64,000 nucleotides of DNA, taken from Enoplolaimus lenunculus. Taxonomy: Eukaryota; Nematoda; Enoplea; Enoplida; Thoracostomopsidae. The position numbers and the translations under genes were made by a program. Where the stretch lies: contig JASANG010003890.1 in NCBI GenBank assembly GCA_030248215.1, positions 186,001-250,000 of the forward strand, in the 5' to 3' direction. Below are positions 40,501 to 51,059 of this stretch, piece after piece (positions within the stretch are counted from its first letter, which is position 1; each line of letters begins with the position of its first letter). The notes under the pieces are model-generated. The model worked only from the letters and a program-made list of their open reading frames with translations. It was not told the DNA's origin and ran no database searches.

Positions 40501-43500
40501 CTGTCGAAGCATTGTGTAAACCAAAGTTATGATTGCGAACCATGACTATAGAGCAACAACAAACTGTCGGCTTTTGAATTTTGATTGATAAACAATGAAT
40601 GGAGTGTCTCGCGAAATAGTGTATATGATTTTTGTTATTTAGTGCTCAAAACTGCTGGTGTCGGAAGCACAAATATGTGGTATGTCGCTTTATACAATGA
40701 TGTCTACAACTTTTCTGTGAATTTCAATCGTTCGCTTTAAAAAAACTCAAACTGGAAATTATGTTTTTCTTGGCGAGCAGAATGTTGCGTTGTTGTCTAC
40801 TGAACCTGAATGAAATACTATCAAACGACATTAATGTATGTACTAGCTCTAGTGCCAGTGGCTGGGTTCATTTTACTTAAGAAGTTTGTAGCTTTAGCTT
40901 AAGGCAGCGGGTTTCAATAAAGATCCTGCTTTCCAGATTAGTCGCTGCTGCCAGCTACCGGTACTATTTTGAGCCGTAGGTCTTGGAGTTTGCAGTTTGA
41001 CAACTTCAGTTACGGACATAATATATTGTTAATTGCGCAGTAACTGCGGTTACGTCTGCGTGCAGTTCTGTAATTGCGGTTGAATTTTGTTTGCTTGCGA
41101 ACTATAGCGGTTAGTTAAAGACACGATTGCTGTCGCAGTTGAAACTGTGGTTTAACCGCGTTTACAAACGATTGAAAATTTGATAGTATCAATCACGGTT
41201 AGCTTCAATAAGTTAATTTACTTGTGTAACGGCGAAATAAAACGCTTTGAAAATTTCGAATTATTTACGATTATTTTCATGAGGACAGCTTTAACAAGAC
41301 AGATTCGTATTATTATTTCGGATGTTTGTTATTTATGTAACGAAAAGTGCAACTAAGACAGATTTCTGTATTTTTCATGCTTGTATTATAAATGAGTGTT
41401 TGAAACATTTTCAGTTTCGTGTAATTAAAACCATTGTGTGTTGGGATTATTTTGTTCGTTTCCGTTCATTTAGCAAATGTGATTTTCACTGCAGCATTTT
41501 TATACTGAGATTTTTTAATTAAAAATGTGATAATTATATCGACTATTTGGTTCTGGTGAGAAGGTTTTCAAAGAGTATTATGGAAACTATTTGCCTGTCA
41601 GTATCTGCGAGATGGTTAGAATTTGTGTTAATGCGTTATTTGTAATTATGAGTTTTGTTTGTTTTCTGTATAATAAAAAATTTAGGGCCGAAATTGCGGT
41701 TTGCGATCAATACGATATTCAAAGCAACCGCTACTTTCACAATAGCTTAATTTATTTTAAAGTATTGTTTTAATTATTGTTATAGGGGTTAAAGAAACAT
41801 GCGCATGGTTACGAGAGCAACAAATCAAAATAGGATCATGTACAGGATTCGCTAAAGAAGTTTTGGACGTGTTGGCAAACGACGCTGCTAATAATGGCTT
41901 CAAACCAGATTGTTACGTTGCTGCTGATGAGGTATGGGTGATACACAAATTATTCCCGATCCACGGTAAGTAAACGATTTTTGGAGCGTCAAGTTGTACT
42001 GCATTTTCTGTGTTCCTAAAACATAAGTTTTATATTAAACGTAAACGCTCATATGATATTATTGTTTTTGCGAACAGTTTACTTATACAGTACTCATAGT
42101 TTTATAAGATATAACATGATCGCTTACGCTAGTGTATAGAATCGTTTCTATTGTTTTATAGCAGAGCTCAACCAAAATTCCTGTTCGGGCAGAATTCCTT
42201 CAAAATTCAATTCTTGTTCCAGCGTTGAAAATCGCAGGAACCGGAATTCTTACGGTTTTGTGGCAACAGGAAAGTGAATTTTTATGGTTTTGCGGCAAAT
42301 TATGTTGAAAAACTTAAAGTAAAAAATTTGCGTCATAAAATTTTTCTACATCAAGTTTTTCGCAACTTGTGTTTCGTCTATATACCGCATATTTTAAAGT
42401 ATCAACGCATGTTATTGATGAACTTGGAAAACAGGCTAGTGAAAACGCAAAACAGTCGATGAACAACCAGGGTGGCAATAAAGGTAGGTTCGGATTCGGA
42501 TTCGGCAAAAATATGAAATTTACAACATGCAAGATTCGGATTACGCAAATTAGCAATGGATTCGAATGCGGTCAAATCGCGCATTCGTTGCGACGCTGTG
42601 AACAACATACTTATTTTGAACTATGGTCAGTTAGCGGTAATTCGGTGGTGCAATTGATTTGTAATTCCTTTTCGGGTTAAAATGAATTCTTGTTTCCGTT
42701 CCTGCGTGCGCTGAAATATATACAACATTCCGTGTTGGAACCCGTTTTAATAACATCTTTTATGGAATGGTTAATTGAGTGTTGTACAGTTTCCACCGCA
42801 TTTAAGGTTAGGTTTTCGCATATCTAAGCCTAAACGAGGACGAGGGAGAGTATACAAGAGTCGTTGAAATTCATGTGCCTTGCCGGCACATTATAAATGT
42901 TTTGGTCACAGCATACGTTTGGCATTATATGAAATTAATATATACTACAATATACTGCACCTGAATTCAGCGAACATTCATTTTCTGGTTTGAAACTATA
43001 CGTTGTAATTATTGCGCTTTGTTTTTGTTGTGTAACTACATATCCAATTAGTATCAAAATAGATTCAGAGTTCAAAAAACGTACATTTGCTTTAACTTAA
43101 GGTTCCTGCTGCCAGGCCGTTGCCTCATATGGTATGGTTGAATGCAATTAGACTCAATGTTTATCCGATTGAAGCTATTGTCAAGGTGCGTCGGTCTGGC
43201 TTGATTATAACGCAACATTTTTTTCACGAGCTTGTAATTCAAATTTAATGAATGGTAATGTTTTTTGTAGTCGAAGGAAGCATAGATTTTTGTCATGAAT
43301 TTGATGTTTTTTGTTCCTTTTAACAAAAATTTATTAATCATGAGTAATTTACGTTTGATATTTTGGCTGTATTTGTTATGCTTAGGAAAGGAATCAAGTT
43401 CTATACCTTTCTAAGCCGTGTTCTTTTGGTCGAAAGTGCTAATGTGGGAAAACATTACAATGTAAATTTGGAATTGTAACAGAAGCGTTTCATATCCGTT

Positions 43501-44431
43501 AAACCGTGACAGCTTGAACGGTAAGATGTATATTTTTGATTATAAATGCGACGAGACTTAAAGCAATTTTGCTTGTCGCTCGATGTACTGCAGCGTAGTA
43601 TAATATGGTTGGTGCTTAATTGCAGGTTGATGACACTGTTGATGGTATAATGGAAGGCATTTCTGCCGGTTGTTGGACTGTTGGAGTCGCTAAAACTGTA
43701 AGCTGAAATTTCTTGGCTGAATAAAACAATGCAATTTCTATCGCGCACTTATTGTGCAAAACCAAATTGCGGGAACCGTGTATTTTGTACTGATAGTTGT
43801 TTGGCTTATACTGTACAAATGTGGCCGGTGTGTGTTTCTAATTTATGAATTTAAAAAAAGAGCGTCCATTTTGCCGAAATACTAATTTTTGCATACGTTT
43901 TAATCGTATTACAAACATCACGACTGTGTTTGGTGATTAGCAGTAATGTGTCAGCCGCCTAGAGCAAGCCAAAATTTTCTAAGTCACGTTTATTTCTCAT
44001 TTATGCGTCTGAAGAAAGTACAAAAAAACATCTGTTTTATTGTAACAGTGAACTGTGTGTACATAAAAATAATTAATATGTAGTGTAGGGGCCGTTAACG
44101 CTAACGAAGATTCATACTTTGTCATCTGCGTGAAGCGAAATAAAGTTAAAACGTATAATTCTGTTGAATGACCATTTGGTAGGTGCAGCGTCAGAATAGC
44201 GGCGTTTTGTCTGTGAATGAATTTTACTATTTTTTTATCCAGGGTAACTATATGGCCATGACTGAAAATGATGTACAGAAACTAAATCCAAATGAATTGG
44301 AAAACAAACTAAAACGGGCGTACGATCTTTTGGGAAAAGCAGGAACGCATTACGTTGTTGACTCTATTGCGGACATTCCACAAGTTGTTGAACATATAAA
44401 CGCGCGTTTGTCTCTTGGATTCAAGCCGTGA
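34564..44431 (+). CDS. PhnX: Phosphonoacetaldehyde hydrolase (phosphonatase), complete
   Basis: Seven exons join in phase to 286 residues: 34564-34654, 35499-35617, 36831-36990, 41786-41931, 43102-43185, 43626-43697, 44243-44431 (stop TGA). The enzyme is a HAD-superfamily C-P bond hydrolase that converts phosphonoacetaldehyde to acetaldehyde and phosphate, the second step of 2-aminoethylphosphonate breakdown. Visible motifs: FDWAGT with nucleophile Asp28; ARGPMGVHK with Lys69, the Schiff-base lysine typical of this family, and His72 just after; IGSCTG 139-144; AARPLPHM; and KVDDT 200-204 (acidic metal site). Every family-specific catalytic residue is present, so it looks active. Bacterial enzymes are ~265-275 residues; the extra ~20 at the N terminus (MFPLFRSSF..., one acidic residue) may be a mitochondrial targeting signal. 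The 4.8 kb third intron contains the PTH2 exons. The start is the first ATG of the open frame in exon 1; an upstream exon is not excluded. Confidence 0.92.
34791..34910. repeat. Dispersed repeat with AGATATCCGGTTCCGG motif
   Basis: CCAGATATCCGGTTCCGG and AATATCTGGCAAAAATTG here resemble ACTATCTGGCAAAAATCG at 38955 and the start of the 2153 repeat. In the first intron of the phosphonatase gene. Confidence 0.45.
35619..36396. other. Phosphonatase intron 2, left part
   Basis: Contains GTTAACCTAAATTATGAGTG and TATTAGAGTTGC words (about 36050-36150) related to the tandem repeat at 29648. Nothing else recognised. Confidence 0.4.
36397..36724. mobile_element. CAGGGTGCAAC-type MITE, copy 2
   Basis: Left CAGTGTACGCCGTGAAG, core CGGCAATTTCGGTAGTGAA, right TTCGGTTGCACGCTG. 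Intronic in the phosphonatase gene, about 105 bp upstream of exon 3. Confidence 0.75.
37517..38100. mobile_element. MITE with GGCTTCTCCACAGC ends
   Basis: Perfect 14-bp inverted ends GGCTTCTCCACAGC / GCTGTGGAGAAGCC. The two edges are rich in CCCCC and CCAGCA words, with the hairpin GGGGGC near each side; the middle (37690-37940) is AT-rich. No transposase frame. In phosphonatase intron 3. Confidence 0.8.
38101..39756. other. Phosphonatase intron 3, region upstream of the nested PTH2 exons
   Basis: Must hold the promoter and missing first exon of PTH2, but I could not choose an ATG exon ending in phase 2. A repeat-like AACGGATTTTCGGTTACG segment lies at about 38925-39062. Confidence 0.4.
39757..40455 (+). 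CDS. PTRH2: Peptidyl-tRNA hydrolase 2 (PTH2/Bit1), nested, 5' exon not found
   Basis: Two exons, 39757-39995 and 40253-40455 (stop TAA), encode at least 146 residues. PTH2 cleaves the ester bond of peptidyl-tRNAs released from stalled ribosomes. Seen: a hydrophobic run IIIVQIFVLAVF near the start of the first exon, as in the N-terminal membrane anchor of mitochondrial PTRH2; then MVIVANMELGMSSGKTAAQ with the conserved GK.AAQ..HA active-site stretch; ASGQPKIALRAKS across the splice; and RDAGRTQV, the conserved Asp-containing loop. The open frame has no ATG before 39854, so an upstream exon supplying the start (ending in phase 2) is needed; a short form from 39854 is possible. Both exons lie on the same strand inside intron 3 of the phosphonatase gene. 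Splicing from phosphonatase exon 3 (phase 1) into this exon (phase 2) would be out of frame, which argues for an independent gene. Confidence 0.88.
41030..41175. repeat. GCGGTTG-rich dispersed repeat, copy 2
   Basis: TAACTGCGGTTACGTCTGCG to GCAGTTGAAACTGTGG, similar in order to 17465-17640. In phosphonatase intron 3. Confidence 0.5.
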
Positions 44432-44677
44432 TCCGTAATCATTCCTTCGTTTCACGTGTGTATTTTACATGCTGTGACACGGTGTTGTGAAGCTTGTGTA
44501 AATTCAAGTATACGAAGTGAACATGCGTAAAACTAAACATTCGATGTCTGTTTCGCTAATTTTTCAACTGCGTACTACGCAATTTTACGCGATAGAAATT
44601 CTGCAAAGTTAGTTTCAGTTATCTTATTGGTAGTGTAAAGTCTTTAAGAGCGGACTGAACTTAATGTGGAGGTTGGT
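44432..44677. other. Region downstream of phosphonatase
   Basis: Presumed 3' UTR and flank; no AATAAA close enough to be convincing and no repeat recognised. Confidence 0.35.
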
Positions 44678-44998
44678 CACGTTATAACCGGGACAGCTTG
44701 GGACATGTTTTGACCCTTCGGTATATTGTCTGTGAATATCATATGGGAGCTTCCAATATTGTCTGCGTTCTTGAGGTAACACAGCCCAATAGCCTTGTTA
44801 TAGGATACTAGAATTCGAAACTTGCTTTTTTAATCCAGGACGCTAGTTTTCACCGATTTTTGTCAGAAACTAATTTGCCAAAACGTATTGGTGTTCAGTT
44901 TTGCCTGCTCATCCAATGGCGGAGCCCGAATTTTGACGTTTATTTCAATTACACTACTTGATATAAATCGTGTCCTTCCTGCTCCGGTTATAACGTGA
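44678..44998. mobile_element. MITE with GTTATAACCGG ends, copy 2
   Basis: Inverted ends CACGTTATAACCGGGACAGC and GCTCCGGTTATAACGTG. Shares ACAGCTTGGGACATGTTTTG with the element at 10923-11514. Confidence 0.75.
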
Positions 44999-46674
44999 AT
45001 CTGGCAAAAATAATTTATTGATTATCGTTAGGATATGTATTTACTACGGTGCTTTTAATATGTTATTGTATATCATTTATTGCAATTGATTCAATGTAGT
45101 TATATTTAGTTACTTTTGTGTTTGGAATTCAACCAGTGCGGTGAAGTTTTTCGCAGATAATATTTCAAAAATGGGTCATTTTATAACACTAAGTTAGGTA
45201 AAAGTAGAAACTAAGATTTACGCTCTTTTTATATGCGTTTATTATTTACTTAAATTATGTTTTATGCTTCCATTTGGTAACGTTTGAATTTTTGTTCAGG
45301 ATACAAAGACAACTTATTGAAACATTTTGTCTATTTTTAAAATTTGTTTCATTCAGTGAATCTGCGTATTCCTTTGACGTATTTTGGATTTTTTGATTGC
45401 CGAAGTTCGTCCAAAAAGAGGATCATAATATAGCGTTAATTTATCATCTCTGGTTGCATTTTATTATTTATGTACTGCTACTTATTTTTGGTGTTTGAGA
45501 TTTTTATTTTATACACAAACCATAATTATGGTGGTATTGTGATTTATGTGGTTTACTTAACGGAAAAACTTGCTCAACACCGTTTTATTCTGTTATTGTT
45601 TTATCAGTAAATTTATTTTGGTTAAGTTTTTTGTGCGAATAATTGGTCAACAATTGCAACGGAAAAAATTCCACAGTTTCAAGGAGCTCGCACTCGGTTG
45701 ACCGTGTACCTGAAAAGTATTAAAGCGAAGATTGATGAATCTGGTTTGTAATATGCGAAAAATTTAACAGAGGAAACAAATAATCACAACATTTTGTTAT
45801 ATTCTTTTGGCGGAATAATTAAACCGGCATGTGGGGAGAAGTTAAACTGGTGCAATTCTTCTGGGGGAAGTGTTTAATTCTTCCGTGAGAAGAAATCGTG
45901 ACACCAGCAGTTCGTATATGTAAACCGAAAAGAAATATATGTGTTGGAAACCAGACAAAGTGTATTTAGATAACAGGATTACTAAGGAACTTCAACACAA
46001 TTAGTCTAATGGTGCAAATTGAATTGGGTTAGACATTTTTTGCAATGTTTATGGTTCAAGCTGTTCTGCCTTTTTTGGGCACTGAATGGCTGTATATGCA
46101 AAATATCGGGATATGTATTCGAATATCCGCCGGATATCCGAAATGCTTTTGTGTAAAAAATTTTTTGGAATAATTTGCAGTTTCTCCAGTAAAGTAGCTT
46201 TAGCTAACGGAAAGAAATTCTGTATTCAAGCCTGAGTGAAAATGTTGAACCACATTTCGCATAATTATTTTTACACGGCATCGCATAACAATTTATAAAC
46301 CATTTTTTTAACTTGTTTACACAACAAACAGCTTCATTTGTTGATGAAACAAGAGCTTCTCACAGTCTTGGTTTTTATTTTTAATCAAAAGTAAATAAAA
46401 AATTAGTAGTAAATTAAATACGCTAAACCAGTCATCAAACGCAAAAATGACGCGATTCAACTCAACGCGTCGATCTTATCCAGTCATATATGAAATTTTG
46501 GTTCCGCAGTAGTTTATTTAAGATCACAAAAAGTGAAAGTATTCAAATCTTAAAAATGAAGATATGATTGAAATCATTAGGGGACATTATTTAGAGTATT
46601 AAGACTAGAGCGCATTAAAAATTTGGACCAACATTTACTTTTATGAACTTAGCAACCAAAACATATTCCTATAA
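44999..46674. other. Unannotated intergenic stretch
   Basis: AT-rich with only short chance frames. A CCGGATATCC cluster at about 46105-46140 resembles those at 50150-50240 and 50500-50545. No gene supported. Confidence 0.4.
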
Positions 46675-47032
46675 CAGTGTACAACGGTAGGTCTGCCTCC
46701 GGCTCCGGCATAAAATCGACCTTTGGCTCCAATACAATTTCTACTGGAGGTTCCAGCAATTTCTGTGCTGAAATTTTGAACAGTTTTACAAAAATGTATT
46801 TATTTGTGAGCTTAGTTTTAACTTTTGGTATAATTCTGAAGAAAAAATTCCCTAAACTTCGCTAAAAAAGCGTACAACCAAAAGAGTTGACAACATTTTA
46901 CAGATATCTGCTAATGATAAATTAAACACCGTTTCAACTGCCTTATTTCGTCCCACCTTAAGCTTCGCTTCCGGCGCTGGCAAATTTTGTTAACCACCGG
47001 ATCCGGTATTTTTTATCTACAGTTGCACCCTG
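46675..47032. mobile_element. CAGGGTGCAAC-type MITE, fullest copy
   Basis: Left CAGTGTACAACGGTAGG and right CTACAGTTGCACCCTG are inverted ends; core GGCTCCGGCATAAAATCGACC and GGAGGTTCCAGCAATTTC. About 358 bp; this copy defines the family's ends. Confidence 0.8.
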
Positions 47033-47054
47033 ATTACTAAGTTAAAGCATCACT

Positions 47055-47130
47055 TTAAAACTAAGCATAAGCATAAGCATAAGCCCAAGCAAGAAAATAG
47101 GTTAAAATATATGCCTACTCATTTGCAGTA
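47055..47130 (+). mobile_element. Worn TTAGGC-core MITE fragment
   Basis: AAGCATAAGCATAAGC and GTTAAAATATATGCCTACTC recall the CCTAAG core and the segment beyond it. No ends. It is the only trace of the family between 14.35 and 50.8 kb. Confidence 0.4.
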
Positions 47131-47329
47131 TTGTGAAAGGGGGCTGCTGCTTGTACAATTAAGCGTAAGTTTATTTCAATGTGGTTCTTTCTTTTTGGAA
47201 CGTAAAACGACTCATGTATATATAGTTCGAGGGTTTGGTGACATTCGATAGAATTTCTGTTGTAGTGGTTTAAATCAGACGGAGACAAACCAAATCGACT
47301 CAATTTCAAGTGGGCAACGCAAGTATTTA

Positions 47330-48187
47330 CTAGAAAAAATTGCTCAGCACTTGAGCAGCATGGGATATGCTTCATATTCCTATTAAAAGGATAGTAACTA
47401 GACCAGCACATTCGTTCGATGTAACCTGGAAAAATATTAAGAAACAATGGCGTCCAAAATCATGTTGACTATTAATTCTTCTGAAACATATTGCGGAGAG
47501 CAAATCTATTTTTATGTTGAAAGTTTTTGGCGGATTTATTAGGCATTTTAAGAAATTTCTTAGATAATGGCAGGGTTACAGAGACGTGGCTGAAGTATAA
47601 TGGTCTTGCTTTTGCCAGATTAATCGATACTGCCAGAATACGGTGAGAATTTTGATCCTCTAGTCGTGACTATGCAGTGAAATAAATAACTTAGCAGGGA
47701 AATGCGCATTTATAGATTTCTACGTGTAAACTTGTTTGTTTGTCACTAAGGTTAAAAGGCGGGTAAAGTCAAGAGTCGTTTTTAAAGCATCAATTGTGAG
47801 TCATTTTGTGACGCCTTGTTTAATAAAGTATCTAACAAAATTGGTCATCAATACTCTAACTCCCCAATTATGTCGCCATACAGTGTTCTTGTGGAATTCA
47901 ATTAACTATGTTAATAGAGTGCCCAAGGTGAGTTTAGTACGTTCATGTAGAAAACTTCAATACACATTTAAAGCAAAACATTTGTTTCTTACAAAAGAAA
48001 ATTACGAACATTTTGCTATCCGCAATATGTTTCAGAAGAATTAATAGTCAACATGATTTTGGACGCCATTGTTTCTTAATATTTTTCCAGGTTACATCGA
48101 ACGAATGTGCTGGTCTAGTTACTATCCTTTTAATAGGAATATGAAGCATATCCCATGCTGCTCAAGTGCTGAGCAATTTTTTCTAGT
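47330..48187. repeat. Long inverted repeat, arms ~176 bp, loop ~505 bp
   Basis: Arms 47330-47505 and 48010-48187 are near-identical in reverse complement (for example GACCAGCACATTCGTTCGAT at 47401-47420 against ATCGAACGAATGTGCTGGTC at 48097-48116). Only a few single-base differences were seen. The loop has a 102-codon open frame at 47736-48044 with no recognised family. No target duplication was identified. Confidence 0.85.
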
Positions 48188-48348
48188 TTCAACCGCTTTA
48201 CCAAGTTGCTGATTAATCCATCAATCTGAACTATGAAAAATGAGCAGACTGATTAAACTAAATGCGGAGTTTCAAAAAATCGTTTGCATGACAGAAACTT
48301 TCATCCTGACAACAAGCGCCTAACCAACGTATTTGTATAAAACCAAGC

Positions 48349-49641
48349 ATTGGGGTGAAACCGACCGTTGGGGTGAAACCAACCGTTGGGGTGAAACCAA
48401 CCGTTGGGGTGAAACCAACCGTTGGGGTGAAACCAACCGTTGGGGTGAAACCAACCGTTGGGGTGAAACCAACCGTTGGGGTGAAACCAACCGTTGGGGT
48501 GAAACCAACCGTTGGGGTGACACCAACCGTTGGGGTGACACCAACCGTTGGGGTGACACCAACCGTTGGGGTGAAACCAACCGTTGGGGTGACACCAACC
48601 GTTGGGGTGAAACCAACCGTTGGGGTGAAACCAACGTTGGGGTGACACCAACCGTTGGGGTGAAACCAACGTTGGGGTGAAACCAACCGTTGGGGTGAAA
48701 CCAACCGTTGGGGTGAAACCAACCGTTGGGGTGAAACCAACCGTTGGGGTGAAACCAACCGTTGGGGTGAAACCAACCGTTGGGGTGAAACCAACCGTTG
48801 GGGTGAAACCGACCGTTGGGGTGAAACCAACCGTTGGGGTGAAACCAACGTTGGGGTGAAACCAACCGTTGGGGTGAAACCAACCGTTGGGGTGAAACCA
48901 ACCGTTGGGGTGAAACCAACCGTTGGGGTGAAACGAACGTTGGGGTGACACCAACCGTTGGGGTGAAACCAACCGTTGGGGTGAAACCAACCGTTGGGGT
49001 GAAACCAACCGTTGCGGTGAAACCAACCGTTGGGGTGAAACCAACCGTTGGGGTGAAACCAACCGTTGGGGTGAAACCAACCGTTGGGGTGAAACCAACC
49101 GTTGGGGTGAAACCAACCGTTGGGGTGAAACCAACCGTTGGGGTGAAACCAACCGTTGGGGTGAAACCAACCGTTGGGGTGAAACCAACCGTTGGGGTGA
49201 AACCAACCGTTGGGGTGAAACCAACCGTTGGGGTGAAACCAACCGTTGGGGTGAAACCAACCGTTGGGGTGAAACCAACCGTTGGGGTGAAACCAACCGT
49301 TGGGGTGAAACCAACCGTTGGGGTGAAACCAACCGTTGGGGTGAAACCAACCGTTGGGGTGAGACCAACCGTTGGGGTGAAACCAACCGTTGGGGTGAAA
49401 CCAACCGTTGGGGTGAAACCAACCGTTGGGGTGAAACCAACCGTTGGGGTGAAACCAACCGTTGGGGTGAGACCAACCGTTGGGGTGAAACCAACCGTTG
49501 GGGTGAAACCAACCGTTGGGGTGAAACCAACCGTTGGGGTGAAACCAACCGTTGGGGTGAAACCAACCGTTGGGGTGAGACCAACCGTTGGGGTGAAATC
49601 AACCGTTGGGGTTAAACCAACCGTTGGGGTGAACCCGACCG
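48349..49641. repeat. Minisatellite, 18-bp unit, ~72 copies
   Basis: Unit CCGTTGGGGTGAAACCAA, nearly invariant over about 1.29 kb. Variants: GACACC for GAAACC in clusters at 48520-48600; GAGACC at 49362, 49470 and 49578; four 17-bp units lacking one C (near 48633, 48668, 48848, 48937). Because 18 is a multiple of three, long open frames result on both strands (VGVKPT, RWGETN, VSPQRL, HPNGWF repeats); none has start context, exon signals or family, so I do not call a gene. Confidence 0.95.
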
Positions 49642-49691
49642 TAAAGCCCTATAAAGTTATAATCGTATAAAATTACTTAGCTAACGGGTAA

Positions 49692-49877
49692 AAAGTGCTG
49701 AACCAAAATGGAAAATTTCGTGCACTTTCTGGTAGGAGTTTTTTGACCGTAACTACTGAAGGCCACGTTCGTTTGGCAAATCCTTTGGCACAGATATTCC
49801 CGACGAACCAGGATATCCTTGTACAAAATTTAAACGAAATAGGTCTGATGTTACCTGAGTACCAACATGCAAACTAA
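49692..49877 (+). CDS. Unassigned open frame, possible terminal exon or gene remnant
   Basis: The frame AAA GTG CTG AAC CAA to TAA encodes about 61 residues (FRALSGRSFLTVTTEG, VRLANPLAQIFPTNQD, NEIGLMLPEYQHAN) with a composition like real protein rather than chance AT-rich translation. There is no ATG at its start and no convincing acceptor; the minisatellite ends only ~50 bp upstream. I do not recognise the family. It may be the last exon of a gene whose upstream exons are lost or off the minisatellite's far side. Confidence 0.35.
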   Translation, partial: KVLNQNGKFRALSGRSFLTVTTEGHVRLANPLAQIFPTNQDILVQNLNEIGLMLPEYQHAN

Positions 49878-50818
49878 ACTGAAAATACGCACTTGAGAAG
49901 CGCGAACCATATATATGAACACTATCGTGTTCATATGATTATAGTAGCAATCTTCTAAACCGAATACCCATTGCATAATAAACAATGACTTTAGAATTGC
50001 ATATTTTACGCTCATAAAACAGTCACCCTGTGGGTCAGGGTAGTTGCTTTCGAGCAATCAGTTAAAACATGTGCGTAAAGAAAGAAAATTGAAAAACAGA
50101 AACCAACAAATCACAAAATCGAGTTTTGCATATCTGTCATTGAAAATTTAATTACGGATATCCGGATATCTGGATATATCCAAAAATCTGGACATTGGAT
50201 AAATATCCGGCAAGAATTCCCGGATATCCGGATATGAAAAAATATCCGATGCGCATCACTAGTTCTGGCACTGGCCAGTATGTCACTAACATTAAAATCT
50301 ATGTACGTTCAACTAACTTGGGAACCAGTAATCGGATCGGAACTAAGTTAACGCCGTTTAGTTCAATTCAATATAGAAACTTTATGAAACAGGTAAAATT
50401 GTCAAATTTAAATATTATAATTTCTCAAATGAATTTTTTCTGTTTCACCTGAGTTTGAACAAACTGACGATTCAAACACCGGATTCTAAAGTCGAAGGGT
50501 ATTCGGATATTCGTGTATATTTCGCAAGAATTGCCGGATATCTGGCTGTTAATGTTTTTGGCATCAAATGTTCCTGGTTTAGCTTATATTTTGGAAATAC
50601 CTAAATAAATCGGGCATAGGTAATAACTGCTCCAATCAGCAGGCCGCTTGCGCTAATTTTGTCTGGCGCATTACTGTTGATCCGGTTACCATCCAACAGG
50701 CACCTTTGAATTCACATTGTGGGACCTTAGATGATACTTTTCATTTACCTCATGGGTCGTTCGGTGCTTTACCTTTGCGGTTAATGCTATCAAACCACTG
50801 ATACAGGATGTCCTATTG
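49878..50818. other. Unannotated intergenic stretch with GGATATCCGGATATC cluster
   Basis: At 50153-50240 and 50495-50545 there are clustered GGATATCCGGATATC-type palindromes. A short hairpin ATGAACACGATAGTGTTCAT-like (about 49914-49938) is also present. No gene supported. Confidence 0.45.
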
Positions 50819-50996
50819 GGCCCATGTATAGAACAGGGCCGGAACGTTTTCCGGCGGGACTGCAATAGAGTAAGCTTAAGCATTAGAGTAACTTTTTTGC
50901 GTAGGCTTAGGTATAGTCTCATTCTTACGCTTAGGCTCAGGCTTAGGCTTAGGAGTATGTTTATACTACTGTTCCGGCACTGTTCTATACATGGGT
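50819..50996 (-). mobile_element. TTAGGC-core MITE, copy 15
   Basis: Ends GGCCCATGTATAGAACAG and CTGTTCTATACATGGGT. Lies about 65 bp upstream of the HOP2 start codon, so it probably overlaps the HOP2 promoter or 5' UTR. Confidence 0.85.
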
Positions 50997-51059
50997 GTCC
51001 TGATGTCGTGTTGAATATATAGGATTTTATAGTTAAACTAAAGTGTTCCGGCTAACGCA

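Noticed and set aside
48349-49641. CRISPR-like array
   Set aside because: No unique spacers; it is a pure minisatellite in a eukaryotic genome.
48301-49670. Repeat-encoded proteins of 100-433 residues on both strands
   Set aside because: Frames exist only because the 18-bp unit is a multiple of three; all phases are open, there is no start context or flanking exon.
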